Below are positions 14,407 to 26,174 of a stretch of DNA of 64,000 bases, in pieces. Where the stretch lies: the NCBI GenBank assembly GCA_013398055.1, contig VZRS01006725.1, forward strand, positions 114,671 to 178,670, in the 5' to 3' direction. The notes beneath the pieces are model-generated. The model did not search any database and had not been told where the DNA came from. It worked only from the letters and a program-made list of their open reading frames with translations. This DNA is from Ifrita kowaldi. Lineage: Eukaryota; Chordata; Aves; Passeriformes; Cinclosomatidae. Position numbers and translations under genes: made by a program. The stretch's first letter is position 1, and every line of letters begins with the position of its first letter.

Positions 14407-14764
14407 TAGCACCCCAGTCACAGCAGTTGCTTTGGGAAATTTGTGAAATGACAGAGACCTCATGCAAGCTGTACAAAATTACCAATTATGGAACTACACA
14501 ATCTTTTCTGGGTTGCCATAAAGTGTCGTTATTTACCCTAAAAGAGAATGTCTAAACAGATCGGTTTCTCATCAAATGCCATTGCTCAGGGATCTGAAGA
14601 ATATGGAAATGCCTGAGTTTAAATCATCTGTATGCCTGAAACAGCATAAGAAATTAGTTTCTTGAGCTATTTTTATGGGTTTTTTCCTAGCTTACAGCTA
14701 AATCATGTATTATGGTGAATCATTAACTACTGACTTTTATAGCTAATCCTTATATAGCCCATTT

Positions 14765-14791
14765 TTACCTTTGATGATATTACCTTTGATG
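14765..14791. repeat. Two-copy 15-bp tandem repeat
   Basis: TTACCTTTGATG occurs at 14765-14776 and again at 14780-14791, with a 15-bp period. It is a minimal tandem duplication with no evident function. Confidence 0.8.
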
Positions 14792-15211
14792 TACCTTTTT
14801 GAGATACAAGATTGTATAGACCACAGATATGCATTAGATAATGCAATTACCTGTTTCCAACATGTCCCCAAGTTTAGTCTTTCACTGGAGAAAATACAGC
14901 GAGAGGCTGACCTTTATTTGTAGTGTGCTTTGTGCTGTTCTTTGATTCCTTCCACAGCCTCACCTTCATGGAGAGTGATTTTCCCATCATTTGGGAGAGA
15001 TGCACAATTCAATTCCTGCTACACATAAAATCCCCGCCGGTTTGCGTGGACCGGAATAGCTCCATCTGCAATGCCAAGCACTCTGCATTCCCTCCCTGTC
15101 ACCAGGGAGGGGACAAATCAGCTTGAACTGATTCCTGTCAGGATAAGATTGGAGGGACAAACCTGTTTGCTTGCTACATTTCAATTGAGAACAAGTCAGG
15201 CCTTTAAACTC

Positions 15212-15244
15212 CCGTACAAGTTCTTCTGTAATTTCTTTGTACGG
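15212..15244. repeat. CpG-containing 8-bp inverted repeat
   Basis: CCGTACAA at 15212-15219 and its exact reverse complement TTGTACGG at 15237-15244 are separated by 17 bp. CpG is scarce in the neighbouring sequence, so a matched pair with CpG in both arms is slightly unusual. It could form a weak hairpin or be a two-half-site protein target. Neither is shown. Confidence 0.6.
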
Positions 15245-16566
15245 AAATGCAGATAATCAAATCTTTTTCTTGTCAGAGACAATGTAATTTTATGCTTTGA
15301 TTTATTCTGAAGCATTCGATTTATAGTTATCCCTAGCCCTGAATAGTTCTGTTGGAATTGAATAAAGCAGCGGATAACACCCCAATTAGAGTTTTCTGTG
15401 GGGGAATAAGATAAATAAAGGAAGCTCTGACGAAAAAGAGATCCATGATGAAACCTGGGGCTCATAGCACATGTAACTCTTGGTGGCAGTGACAAAATAC
15501 AGATAAAACTGAGGCTATAAAGAAAAAAATGTGGGTTTAACTGTGTGTGTATTACTCAAACTATAGAGAGATGCAGAAGCCTCCGTTGGGTCCACGTGAA
15601 GTCCAGCAGAAAATGCCTGGCATGGCCACACGTTGAAGACAGGGTCTCCTTCTGAAATGGGTAGATAAAATAAGAAAATAGTTCTGGAGAGCAGGAGTGA
15701 GACAGATGATGGAGGGTGGCACCTTCATGCCTGGAAGTGGGGAACAAGGACAGCTGGGGCACAGTCTGGTGCTCTCAGACCTCTGCGTGCTCTGGGACCT
15801 GCCTGAGCTGTGGAAGGCACTTCATATAATAACAAAAATAATGATAAGATGCTTTGGGCAAGGAGGTTCATGCTAAAAATGGACAATGTACTGTCCCTGC
15901 AGTGGGGCTGGGCAGCAGTGAGGGGGAGCGATGACTGGCAGGACCATTGGCACTTTGCAAGACACAGCCATCGGGGGGCAAGGGGCTTTTGAAGAGTTAA
16001 TATTGTCTTGTTACACATCAGACAGATATCCAAATCCTTCTTAAATTTCTCCTTTGAATCTGTCTTCTGCACAGAAGAGTAAAAGGACCAATAAAAGTGT
16101 GCAGAAAGACATAGCTGAGTTTTTGATTGCTCCTTCTCAGGAGCCTTTCAGCATTACTTACGACTCAGTTCATCCTCGTTCTTATATTCAGAAAGGCTTC
16201 ACAATATTTTGTTTTTTAAGGAAAGTGAAAAGACCCTGTTAAGGTTCAGACAGGTGTACATTAATATTGAGTGATTTGATTTAGATTGACACTTTGAGAT
16301 GCGTCGGTTAAGCTTCAGCTTTGTGAAACAAAACTATTTATTTCCCTTTTTCAAAGAAACGATGGCAAAAATCAAACTCAGTGGAAACTATTTACCTGGA
16401 AACTTTACAAGTATCTCTTCTTTCAGCTGAGTTTCTGATGTTCATGTCTGGGGGATCAGATTTAATCTGAGTTTGTACATAGATGATATCTTTGTACCTC
16501 CTTCTCTGTGCCAATACCACCATGGTGGTCAGGGAGCCAAGGAAATGATCTGTTTAAGCCCATCCA

Positions 16567-16589
16567 GAAAAAGAAGAAAAAGAAAAAAA
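16567..16589. repeat. A/G purine run
   Basis: An uninterrupted 23-base purine run of A with scattered G. It is simple low-complexity sequence. Confidence 0.85.
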
Positions 16590-17334
16590 TAATATTACAA
16601 AAAACCCAAAATGTTTCAGCTGGGCAGGCTGTTGGATGTAGCTGCTTGCAGAGGACAGGAGTCTGGAGCTGGAGGCAGGGGCAGAGGAGGGTCATTGCAA
16701 GGATCCAGACTGGTGTGGGGTCAGGGATGTGGGGTGAGACGTGGTGGGTTCACATCACCTGCGATGTGTGATGTACAGAGATGCTAACTCACCTGTGTGT
16801 TGGTCTCCAAGTCTTGCTGGGCCAGTTCCCAAAAAGATAATAATTGGGTCTAAATTACTGACTCATGCTGAAGGTGAAGTTTTAATCTTTTTTAGGTGGT
16901 GGATGTAAAACTAATAAAGAAGATGAGTTTTGAGCTAAATTTAAAGACAAGCATCATAAGCCCTTGTGCTGCCTTGTAAAGGTAAGGCAGGCAGCTCTTT
17001 CTACACACAGATGCAGCAGCAAGGCTGGGAGTATTATGCAGTAGATGGTAGGTAATGATGCTTTAAGGGAGTGAATATAACATTTTTGAATTTTTCACAG
17101 CTCTCCTTTTTGTTCTTTGTGGACAGGAAAACAATTGGACCTGCAAAGCTCTGTGGTGAGGCTCTAGGATAAAGCGACATATCGAATGCCTTTTCTCATG
17201 GGGAGGTTGAAGCCTTGTGGGTAAACTTTTAAATAAACAGAAGATTTATTCACAGTAGTTGGGTGCTTTTCTTTCAAACTGAAGGCATCCTTTTAATAAA
17301 AATTATCCAGTTCCTTCTTCCCCCCTGGGCTCTG

Positions 17335-17390
17335 AGGGCGTGTGTCCGCAGGGGCGAGCGCGGGGAGCGCGTTCCCGCTGGCTTTGGATG
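17335..17390. other. Short CpG-dense patch
   Basis: About eight CpG dinucleotides fall within roughly 50 bases, including GCGCGGGG and AGCGCGTT, inside otherwise AT-rich DNA. It is far too short for a conventional CpG island (about 200 bp or more). It may be a recent GC-rich insertion, a regulatory core or a remnant of a larger GC-rich element. No promoter motif or adjoining exon was seen. Confidence 0.6.
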
Positions 17391-17779
17391 CCTCACAAGT
17401 CTCTCTGTGTGTGCCTTAATAGTCCTCTGAGGGAACTGAAGTCTCATTTTGTGTGACTCTGAATTTAAATCCAGGTCACAGAGATGTTAAATAGCAAATG
17501 ACACATTTACTGTGCCGCCCAGCTGCCTTCTGTAATGCAGCAGGAATGCTTTCTGAGCAGGGACAGTATGCCAATATTAACTTATATACAGGTTGTTTTA
17601 TTGTGGAAGCTAATGTTAAAAAATAAGGAAAAAAAAATCAAGGGATGCTGCTCACATTTAAATAGCTACTTATTCCCTTTGCACCTTCTCTCCTGAAGTG
17701 CTAATGCACTTCCCTGACTAAAGAATTCCTAAAACAGTAATTCTTTTCAGTGCAGACCTTTACATTTATGTTTATTATT

Positions 17780-17794
17780 AAAAAAAAAAAAAAA
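17780..17794. repeat. Poly-A run (15 A)
   Basis: Fifteen consecutive A residues preceded by TTTATTATT. There is no recognisable retrotransposon body upstream, so I treat it as a simple repeat and not as a retrogene tail. Confidence 0.85.
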
Positions 17795-17925
17795 GAAATC
17801 CCCATGGTTTCCAGGTCACCAGAAATCAAAATGATACTGTCAATATGCTATTCTAACTCCTGTGCTTAGTTAAAAACCCAAATTACCTCTTCAGTTTATG
17901 GTCCTGTCTGTAATATTCTCCTTTT

Positions 17926-18255
17926 GTGAGGGCACATACTTTATTTCTCGGGGAGGAAAGTGGTTTGTCAGAGGCTGCTGCATTATTGCAGCGTTACAAG
18001 CGAATACTGAAGTCGGACACCACCTGCATTCTGCACAAAAATGCTTTGATCAGGCAGATGGAGAATGTGCTCCTGGGCATCAAAAAGGCTCATCAGAAGA
18101 TAGAAAACATGGGGATATTGGGGTATTTGCTACCCAGACGTCCTTTCTGGAACAGTATTGCAAAATACATACCCAAACAGCAGCTAAATGGACTTCTGAC
18201 CAATAGATGGAGACAAAAAGTGGTTTTCTTCATTAGCCTGGTTTGTTCCTACTGA
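17926..18255 (+). CDS. Coding-looking open segment, unknown protein (tentative)
   Basis: I do not recognise this protein. The frame runs 109 codons to a TGA at 18253-18255 and is closed upstream by a TAA about 15 bases before it. It opens at a GTG, so a true start is absent, and if genuine it would be an internal or terminal exon. Residues about 13-62 read as one charged, regular helical stretch (LLQRYKRILKSD, then LIRQMENVLLGIKKAHQKIE) that could form a coiled coil. A Pro/Trp-containing segment (LPRRPFWNSIAKYIPKQQ) and a hydrophobic end (VVFFISLVCSY) follow. Codon choice in the helical part is natural-looking for coding DNA. Possible acceptors are the pyrimidine stretch ending GTGAG near 17930 or TCAG near 17972. 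No strong GT donor is evident. By length alone it is not above chance, so this may be a chance frame, a pseudogene piece or a real exon. Confidence 0.25.
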   Translation: MRAHTLFLGEESGLSEAAALLQRYKRILKSDTTCILHKNALIRQMENVLLGIKKAHQKIENMGILGYLLPRRPFWNSIAKYIPKQQLNGLLTNRWRQKVVFFISLVCSY

Positions 18256-21200
18256 GAAGATCAGTTTACCTGCAGGTCCTTCTCTGGTAGTGAGTTTGTT
18301 CCAAGCAGGTGGGCTTATTTATTTTTTGCTGTTGTTGGTTTTGGTGGGGGGTTTTTTTTGGTATTTGTTTTTCCAATGAATACTATCAGACAAGGGATTT
18401 AGCTCTGCTGGTGCTTTCTCAGGCACCACTGTTTGTTTTCCCTGAGTTCATGATGCTGTGGAACAGCTTTTTGGGTTCATGACCTCAGGTTTGCTTCAAT
18501 TCTGGGACAAGTACAAACTGACAATAATTAGGCTTGTCCTCTGATTTTTCCGCTGTGCATGTGTCAGTGATTTTTATTTAAAAGTTAATCTCATATTGCA
18601 GCTTACCCGCTTCAGAATCCCTCTGCCTTCTAGGACTGTTACCCCAAGATCTAAGTTAAAACTTTTCTTTTTCCAATCACCAGTTGCATGGGTTCACCCC
18701 TTTCTTCTTTCTTAGGTGTTCTAATTGCCACGTGTCAAAAGCACAGATTTGTTCTCAAATCCTTATTAAGAACTGACACTGCTGTCTTATAAACCTAATG
18801 TAGATAAATGTGTGCTAAGAAAAAAAAAACCAGAAAAACTCCCAAGTCCAGCACTGTTCTGCCATCTGTTGATTATGTTTTGCTGTGCTGTAGTGAATCA
18901 GTATCTAATTCTAATCCTTGAATCTAAATATAATTTCAGTTTACTTCTGACTTCCTGAAATCCCAAACTACTGTGTTTAATTTGTAAATTGCTTCTTATA
19001 TATTCTGCTCATGGCTGGTGAATATAATTAACATTTTCTTGCGAAAAACCTGTACCTATAAATATCAAGGCCATGACACACATTATTAATTAAAAAAAAT
19101 GACGAGGGTTGTTGGTTTTGCAAATATATAAATAGCTTTCCAAAATGTGCCATAAATCTTCACCTCCCCTTTCTAATGAGTATAAATATATTTATTTTGT
19201 GTTTATTAGGAAGGGGATGTGGGAATACTGCAGTAGCATTTAAGTATTGCAGCAGGATCAAGTTAATGAGACCTGGAATCAGTGTTCAGTATTGAACAGC
19301 CTTTCCCATGCACGCAGCTGATTTCAGTCCTGTGTGAAGGAATTTTGCATTAAAATACAATTTCTAACCTAGGACCAAGGCAGTCTGGCAGCTCTCTCTT
19401 TTCACTGTTAATTACCTCCCCACACAAGCCAGTTTGGTTCTCATGCGATCGTCGCTCTGTTCACAGGTTGGAAAATAAACCAACCCACTTCAAGAAATGT
19501 GAGAAAGTAAAGGCAAGAATAATCTGCAGGATGGGTTACAATCTGACTTCTTGGAGTGACTTTTTGAAAACCTTATTTTGCCTGTGATGCAAGTCAGTTG
19601 TTAGCCCTGCTCGTCTTCTCTAGAGTCTCCTGGTTGTTTTGAGTTTATTTAGGATTGTCTTCTTGCCCTTTTTTCCAAGGCCCAAATCCCAGTATCTATA
19701 GGAATTCCCTGGCAACCGAAAGGAGTTTACCTCCTACTGCTCATTTTTTCATAATTAAATAAATACATGAGATTTAAACACAGAGACACAATTTTGAGCT
19801 TATCAAACAAGCAACAGAAGTCCCTTAAACACAACTAGGTTTTTAATTACCCACTTACTATTGATCTCAGGCTTCAGTAGTGTGCAGCAGCAGCACATTC
19901 TTCTGCTGGGTAAGGATGTAAATTTGGGAGGATGAAACCTTTTCAAGTGTCTGACTCTTGTTCCTGGAGCTGCATTTTCCTGTTTTCTCCCTGGCAAGGA
20001 TTTCTGATGGATTTTCTTATTTTCTTGGCTAGATGGCAGATCCTTGAAACCTTTCTTATCTGGCATGCACAAACAAGGCTTTTTTTCAGTATGAAATATT
20101 CATAGAATAAAACACTTACAAAGATGTTAAAGGACATAGAACATTTAGTCCCGGTCCAAACCTTTCTGACTTCATTTAACCCCATAAGGGTGGAATTCTC
20201 CTGGGAGTTTCCATAGAGTTAAGAGTCAGAAATAAAGTAATAAGCTTCAAAATTATTGCTCATAGTTCACCCCTAAGGGCTAAAACCCTGCATGAGGGGC
20301 TTCCTTAGAAATAACTGCAGGTAAACATGACAGGCTTGGCTTGAGCTATGCAAAGTTTTAGCTTGTTTTCTAACACCCAGTTTTCTGAGTATTATCACAC
20401 TAAACTAGATTTGGCCATGAACAAGCCCAGATCAACTGGGAATTTGATTAGGACAAGAAAATTAATTGTTACTGGGATTTAGAGTTGATTTGAGCCCACT
20501 AAAGAGAGAGTAGCCCTATATTTCACCTTGATTAAAGAAAAAAATTCCGGTCAGGTATTATACAATTACAGCAAAAGTGACATCATGATTTATTGTGTCA
20601 AACCATTTCTTTCTTCTTACAGCACCACAAAGGTCAGTGACAAAACAAGTCTGCTGAGTAAGATCAAGAAAGAAACTGGTAGTGTGAATAAAAGCCAGGA
20701 ATGTCATTTTTAATTTTCAATGTCCCTGCTTTTGTGGCAGGGAGCCAGACCATAACATTTCACTTGCTTTTAAAAAAAATATATATTCACTGCTTTTTCC
20801 AAAGAAGTCCACTTGAACTCCCTGGAGAGTGGGGGTCAGGCTAGAAAAAATATTCACAAACTTTTTTTTAATGACACAACCTGATCTGATGGGATTCCTA
20901 GTAATTTTTTTTTTTTTAATGCAGTTTTGTGGCAAAAGGGGGAAGAGATTTCTTAGAAAGCCTTGCAGTAGCACATGTTGGCACTGCTCTGCACCGTCAT
21001 GGAAATTGTTTCTAATTCTTCCAACTTGTAGTGCAACTGGAAAGCAGGAAGAACACCAGTCACCTGTGCTAAAAGAGTTTGTAAATCCATATTATTTATA
21101 AATTAGGAGTATAAATAGCGGAGGAAATGAATGGCAAGCATCCAGCAGTCGAAGATACTTGTGCATGTTGTATTGAGTTTCTTCTGAACCAAATTGCTCA

Positions 21201-22246
21201 GTTCTTAAGGCTATTAGTAGTGTGACTTTAACACAATCTTAGTGACACAGAATTACACAAGACTTTTGATCCTTAAGTAAGTAACTCACTTTGATTACTT
21301 TTGTACATTTCTAATGGTAAATGTGATTATCTTTAATGTGACGATGATGTCTTTGGGATGGAGAGCAGCTCAAGTTTCCTGCCTCTTTTTTCCAAGCTTC
21401 CGAATTGTTTTATAAAGCGGCACCTTTCCATGCCAGAGCATGGTAAGCACATACACCAAAGATCATGGAGGTCAATAGTCATTTTTCAGCTGACTTCAGG
21501 GATCTTTGATGTGCTTGACAATATTTAAGCAAGTTTTCAAATGCTATTGTTCCTGCAGGTCAAGCTCAGAAGCTGCAGGAAGACTGAAATAAGTCAAATA
21601 AGCCGATTGTTCTGTAAAAACAAGCAATCAGCAAAGTTCTAGAAAATCCCATTTTGGCAAGAAAACACTGCAGCTTTGTTCTTCGGTGTTATGATGTTAT
21701 GGAGAGCCCTCAGCAGAGCTATAAATTTGTGCTACATGAATGTTTATCTCCAGACCTCTGTGCATGCAGTGTATAATTTGAAACACAATCCATGCTCTTT
21801 TCTCACGCATTTGTTGCTTTGCCTCTCACATCTTGGTGTTTTTTACAGGAGGTCTCCATTTCCTACAGGCTTAGGTGATTCAGATAAATTAAAACAAGCA
21901 TCTCCGCAGACAGTGTTATTTCAGTTCATGTGACATATTCCACTTCACCGCAGATTGCCTGTGGTGCACAAATCTGTTACTCGTGGTAACGAGTTCCTGT
22001 GTCCACGACTTTAATCTGTTTTTAAAAAAATGGATTTAAACCACAGTAAAAATGATTTATGAGGTTTACAAAGTCTTTCCACTAGTTTAGCTAGATTAAT
22101 TTAAAATCATGCTAAGTCAAATAACAACTTGGGGTAGATAGGGCCTTATTCTTTCCCTATCTTTCTCTTTCACATGTGCCTTGTTCTTATAATCTCTTAT
22201 GACTATGTATATTGCATGACATATTTCGGTATAATTTAACAACAAG

Positions 22247-22271
22247 AACTGTTGGGCTTTTCCCAACAGTT
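22247..22271. repeat. Perfect 10-bp hairpin
   Basis: AACTGTTGGG at 22247-22256 is followed by a 5-base loop (CTTTT) and its exact complement CCCAACAGTT at 22262-22271. The CAGTTGGG word continues into the next bases. It could be a fold-back in RNA or DNA, but no terminator-like or microRNA-length extension is present. Confidence 0.8.
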
Positions 22272-24593
22272 GGGCTGGAAGCTGCAGGAGATGGCCAGAT
22301 TTTTGAAAGAATATAGTTACAGCTTGCTGTTGTAAAAATAGTACTTATAGTACCTCAAGCTCCTGGAAACTGCCCACATGCCCAGTCAGCTAAATGTCTA
22401 GGAAATGTCTCAGTCTTTGAAATCCAGAACACAGTGATTTAATTTATGTCCATGTTTGGATAACTGGCTGAAACCTGACTGACTTCAGCAATACAACATT
22501 TGGGAAGGAAAATAGGTTGGCTCCGTAATATTGCTGCACAAGTCCCGTGATGTGTGGGCGGAAATTGGATGTACAAAGTTCACACTTCTGGGGATATTTG
22601 CACATGGAATTTGTCTAGTTGGTGCATGTGTGATGGGAAGAATGTTGTGGGACAGGTAACTATTGCATTGCTCCTACAGTGGAAATAAAGAGAGGGCTAT
22701 GAAATCACTGTCAATTGAACGTAGCAAGTTTCTAGTTAAGCATAGTAAAAGGAGGTAATTTTGGAAGAAATCTTAACTTCAGGTAGTTGTGTACAGTGAT
22801 GTCAGTGCTGAAGAGAGCTGATTGCAGCAGCCTCCAGCCCATTCTGTTCACACCTTGCTTCTTTGGCCTGGCTCTTAATCCTGCTGCTGTCCCACCTCCG
22901 GAGAACAAGGTGGAGCCGAAGGCTGAGTGGCCTCACACCATATATAAAAGGCATCTTTGGATTCAAAAACGCTGAGGAAAGAGACTTTAATTTAGCTCAG
23001 CTGGAAGTGCCGAGGACAGGCTCTGCCTCCTGGATCCCATCAGCTGGGTTCACCTTGCAGGGGATACCTGAGAGGTGCTTTGTGGTTTTGAGGCAGGTAC
23101 TGCGCAGTGTGTGGGAACGGGGGATTGAAAGTAGGCAATAGCAAGGATTGTATAGGGAAAGTGGGAAGGCTGAACAGTTAAAATTGGGAACCTGGCGTTA
23201 CATCAATTGTGTGGTACCAGGGAGTAGAATGGATTAGCACCCATGGATTAGCATCCCTGCCTTCTTTTCAGGCTTCTAAAAACAGGCTGTGATGCCCTTA
23301 GCGAAAATGAACAAAATAACAGCCAAACTATCCTCCAAGGAGTCAACACTATTCAAGCAAATACTGAGGAAAAACAAGTTCAGAAAAGTTCTGTGAAAAA
23401 TGTGACTCTTTTCCAGGAAAAAAAAACCCGGCAAAACTAACAAACTTTTCAAAACTTCTCAAGTGATGCTCCACCTCCAGGCTGTCTGGGTGGGATTCAA
23501 TATGAGACTAACCAAACTACCAGCATCTACATGCAGCCAATGTGTCTCATCTGCTGTACCAGGGGAGACTTGATCGATGAAGCCGTAGAGCCCTGGGGAG
23601 TGGCTGGGCTCTGGCTCCCCATCGTGTTTCTCTGCCGATTCCTGTGTCTCCACGTGCTGGATCTCCAGTGGCGATGGATTTTAGGCATCTGGCTCACAGA
23701 CAGGCTTATGAATTCCAACATGGAAATGTAATGTTCTTGTACTGCGGCTTTCTCGCCATGACCTCAGCCAGCCATGCTATTTTGGAGCTTATAAACTTTT
23801 AACTCCATCGTAATGAAGTTGAGTTGGTAGAAAGTCCCATATAAATAATTTAATAATATGTCTAGATGAAATGGCTGCTATCTAACTGGTAGAAATAACA
23901 GAAGTGATTAAATTAAATTCAATATACACATTAGCCACTGAACTACACAGCCATAAAAGAATGAAGAGTGTGGTCTAAAGAGTTGTCTCTTTTCCTCCCA
24001 CAGCTTTATAATTATATCTTCAGGGAAATGCCACAGCTCAGCATTTAACGATCTGCCATCAGAGACATTTACGAGGAGATTTTCAGGGAAGGAGAGAGTT
24101 GACGGTGTCTTTTGTACCAAAAAAAGCAGTCATTGAATACTCTGGCAATTGCCTGCTGAGAGGAGCATTGATCCGTAGATTTACATATCATGTGAAGTTA
24201 ATAATTCTAAGTTTTTCCTCAAAAATCCACAACAAGGTCATGATCTCTCAGGAATTGTTTGGAAAATAGAGCATAAATCTTGGACAATGTCAATCTGTCA
24301 CTGCCCTACAGCAGATTTGTGTGGTTTGAGAGAGCACAGCTGATCAGTTCAGGACACTGATTGTGTTCCAGGAGGGGTGGTTCTGGCAAACCCAGCCCCT
24401 TTTCAACGCTGACACACAGGGTACACTGGGAAAGGGGGAGACATTTGCAGTGTAGGAAGCAGTGGAATGAAGTATTCACGAAGAATTAACAGATGGCACG
24501 GAGTAAACAAATGGAGAAATTAGCAAAATACTTTTCCTACTGCCAGACTGTAAATCACATTGAAATATCCTGTGTTGTTGTAGCTGGTGCAGA

Positions 24594-24617
24594 TATTACT
24601 GTTAGGTATTACTGTTA
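24594..24617. repeat. Two-copy 13-bp-period direct repeat
   Basis: TATTACTGTTA occurs twice (24594-24604 and 24607-24617) separated by GG. It is a small tandem duplication. Confidence 0.85.
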
Positions 24618-26174
24618 CCTTGGAGGTGGAAACTAAAAGTCTGGATGAAGACTAATCTCTTAAAGGCTCAGCATGAAAAACTTCCAACTTAAATACATAT
24701 TTAATTTCCCAAATGGACAAGGAAAAGTCCAGGCTGTCAAGTGTTTCTTAGGCATTTCAAAACATGGCTTTCATAACTACTCATCTCTTTGAGCAGATTA
24801 GATTGTCCAAATGGATTCTGAGATGCAGGAAAAGATCAAGTACCCTTAAGAAGAAAAAGACAAACTTAAACAGACCTGTGAGTGCATTTATTTGACTCAC
24901 TGAAATGTTCAATAAGAGTTGAAGAAGTCTCTTTAATTAAGTTTCATGCACTCCTAATCTAGTGAGACAGGGATTTCCAAGGGGATATTGTCAGACTCTG
25001 AGTGAGGTGGTAACAACATCCACTGCTTTGTCATTTATAGTGGCCGTTTATCACTTGCATTTGTCCCGGCATAGGCGGTCAAAGACATAAATCACACTCG
25101 TATCTAGTTGCAGCAAAAATCAAAATGCAGTTTACTACTACATTTTATCCATTTTTAAGGTGTTAGCTCCTACTGACCTCGTTCATGGACTGGAGCCTGA
25201 CGGAGTAGTTCAGCTGTTTGTGTGAGAAATGCTCTTTTCTTTTGAGCATCCTCTGCTGCAGGCCGTGAACAGGAGAGTCCCTCATCACTGCTGGGATTTT
25301 GCAAAGAGGGAATTACCAAAAAAAGCTGGTTTAATTTCAAGCTCCATTAGACACAGTGTTTGCCAAATGGAAGAAGACCAAATTGGTTGGAAATCTTGTG
25401 CTGAAACCTCTGTGTTGGTATTAAAAATCAGAAAGAGTAGGTAGTTATAAACAGAAATCACGTAATGTATCATCTGAATCACTCCCTTTAAATCACTTTG
25501 AGTCTTTTAATTTTTATTTTTTTCTTGTGAAAATGTAAAGTACTTACTCTGGGACTATTGATTACAGAACTGTAGTACCAGCCTGGGATTTCCAGTACTA
25601 GGTTGTTGAAATCAGTATTTGAATGACTTGAAGGTAATTAGGCTATGTATAAATACATATATATGTGCACATACATACATTTTCCTTGACTTCTCTTTAT
25701 CCTTCTTTCGAAATGTTCAAAATGCGTGCATGGCACTGTATGATGTGAACACTGCAATTAGAAGAAGGAAATAGTATAATTAATAAGGAGTAAAGCTGAT
25801 TTTAATCCAATCTATTATTTTTACCACAAATTTTAAGTGGCAAGGTTTTGTTCCTCAGTCTACATACTGAAGTGGTTGTCTTCACACGGAGCCTTTCCCC
25901 CAGGAAAATCTGTGTTCAGACCTCATCAGATGAACTGCCACTGTGATGTCGATGTGTTATTCCTCCTGCAAATGTTGTGTTGTAACCAATGCTGGGGGTG
26001 AGGGGCTCCTGCCGAGGCACCGAGTGCCGGGTCCTGGTGAATAGGTTGAAGGGGGTTTTACAATTTCACATTTATATTCAAATGGCAAAGTCATACTCAA
26101 GTTTTTAGGGTCCAGCGAAAGTCATCTGCTTGTTCTGTGTCCAGCTCAAGTATTTGTAGGGGTCGGTGTTGTTG

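Larger units (their letters stand above)
8816..17925. other. Non-coding DNA with candidate conserved elements
   Basis: No gene was recognised in this 9-kb stretch. It contains AT-rich, low-repeat segments of high complexity around 12.7-12.9, 14.3-14.5 and 15.0-15.4 kb that resemble conserved non-coding elements in texture: retained CpGs, homeodomain-type TAATTG/ATTA cores and no transposon sequence. It also holds a G-rich stretch (16,631-16,750), a CpG-dense spot near 17,340-17,385, a purine run at 16,567-16,589 and a poly-A run at 17,780-17,794. Conservation itself cannot be seen from one sequence. Confidence 0.5.
18256..26174. other. Non-coding single-copy DNA
   Basis: Nothing gene-like was recognised over about 7.9 kb. 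AT-rich unique sequence dominates, for example 18.9-19.2 kb with repeated TATAAATA-type stretches. There is a perfect 10-bp hairpin at 22247-22271, a short direct repeat at 24594-24617 and a TA/CA-rich stretch near 25,650-25,680. Open frames are short and compositionally random. Confidence 0.6.
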
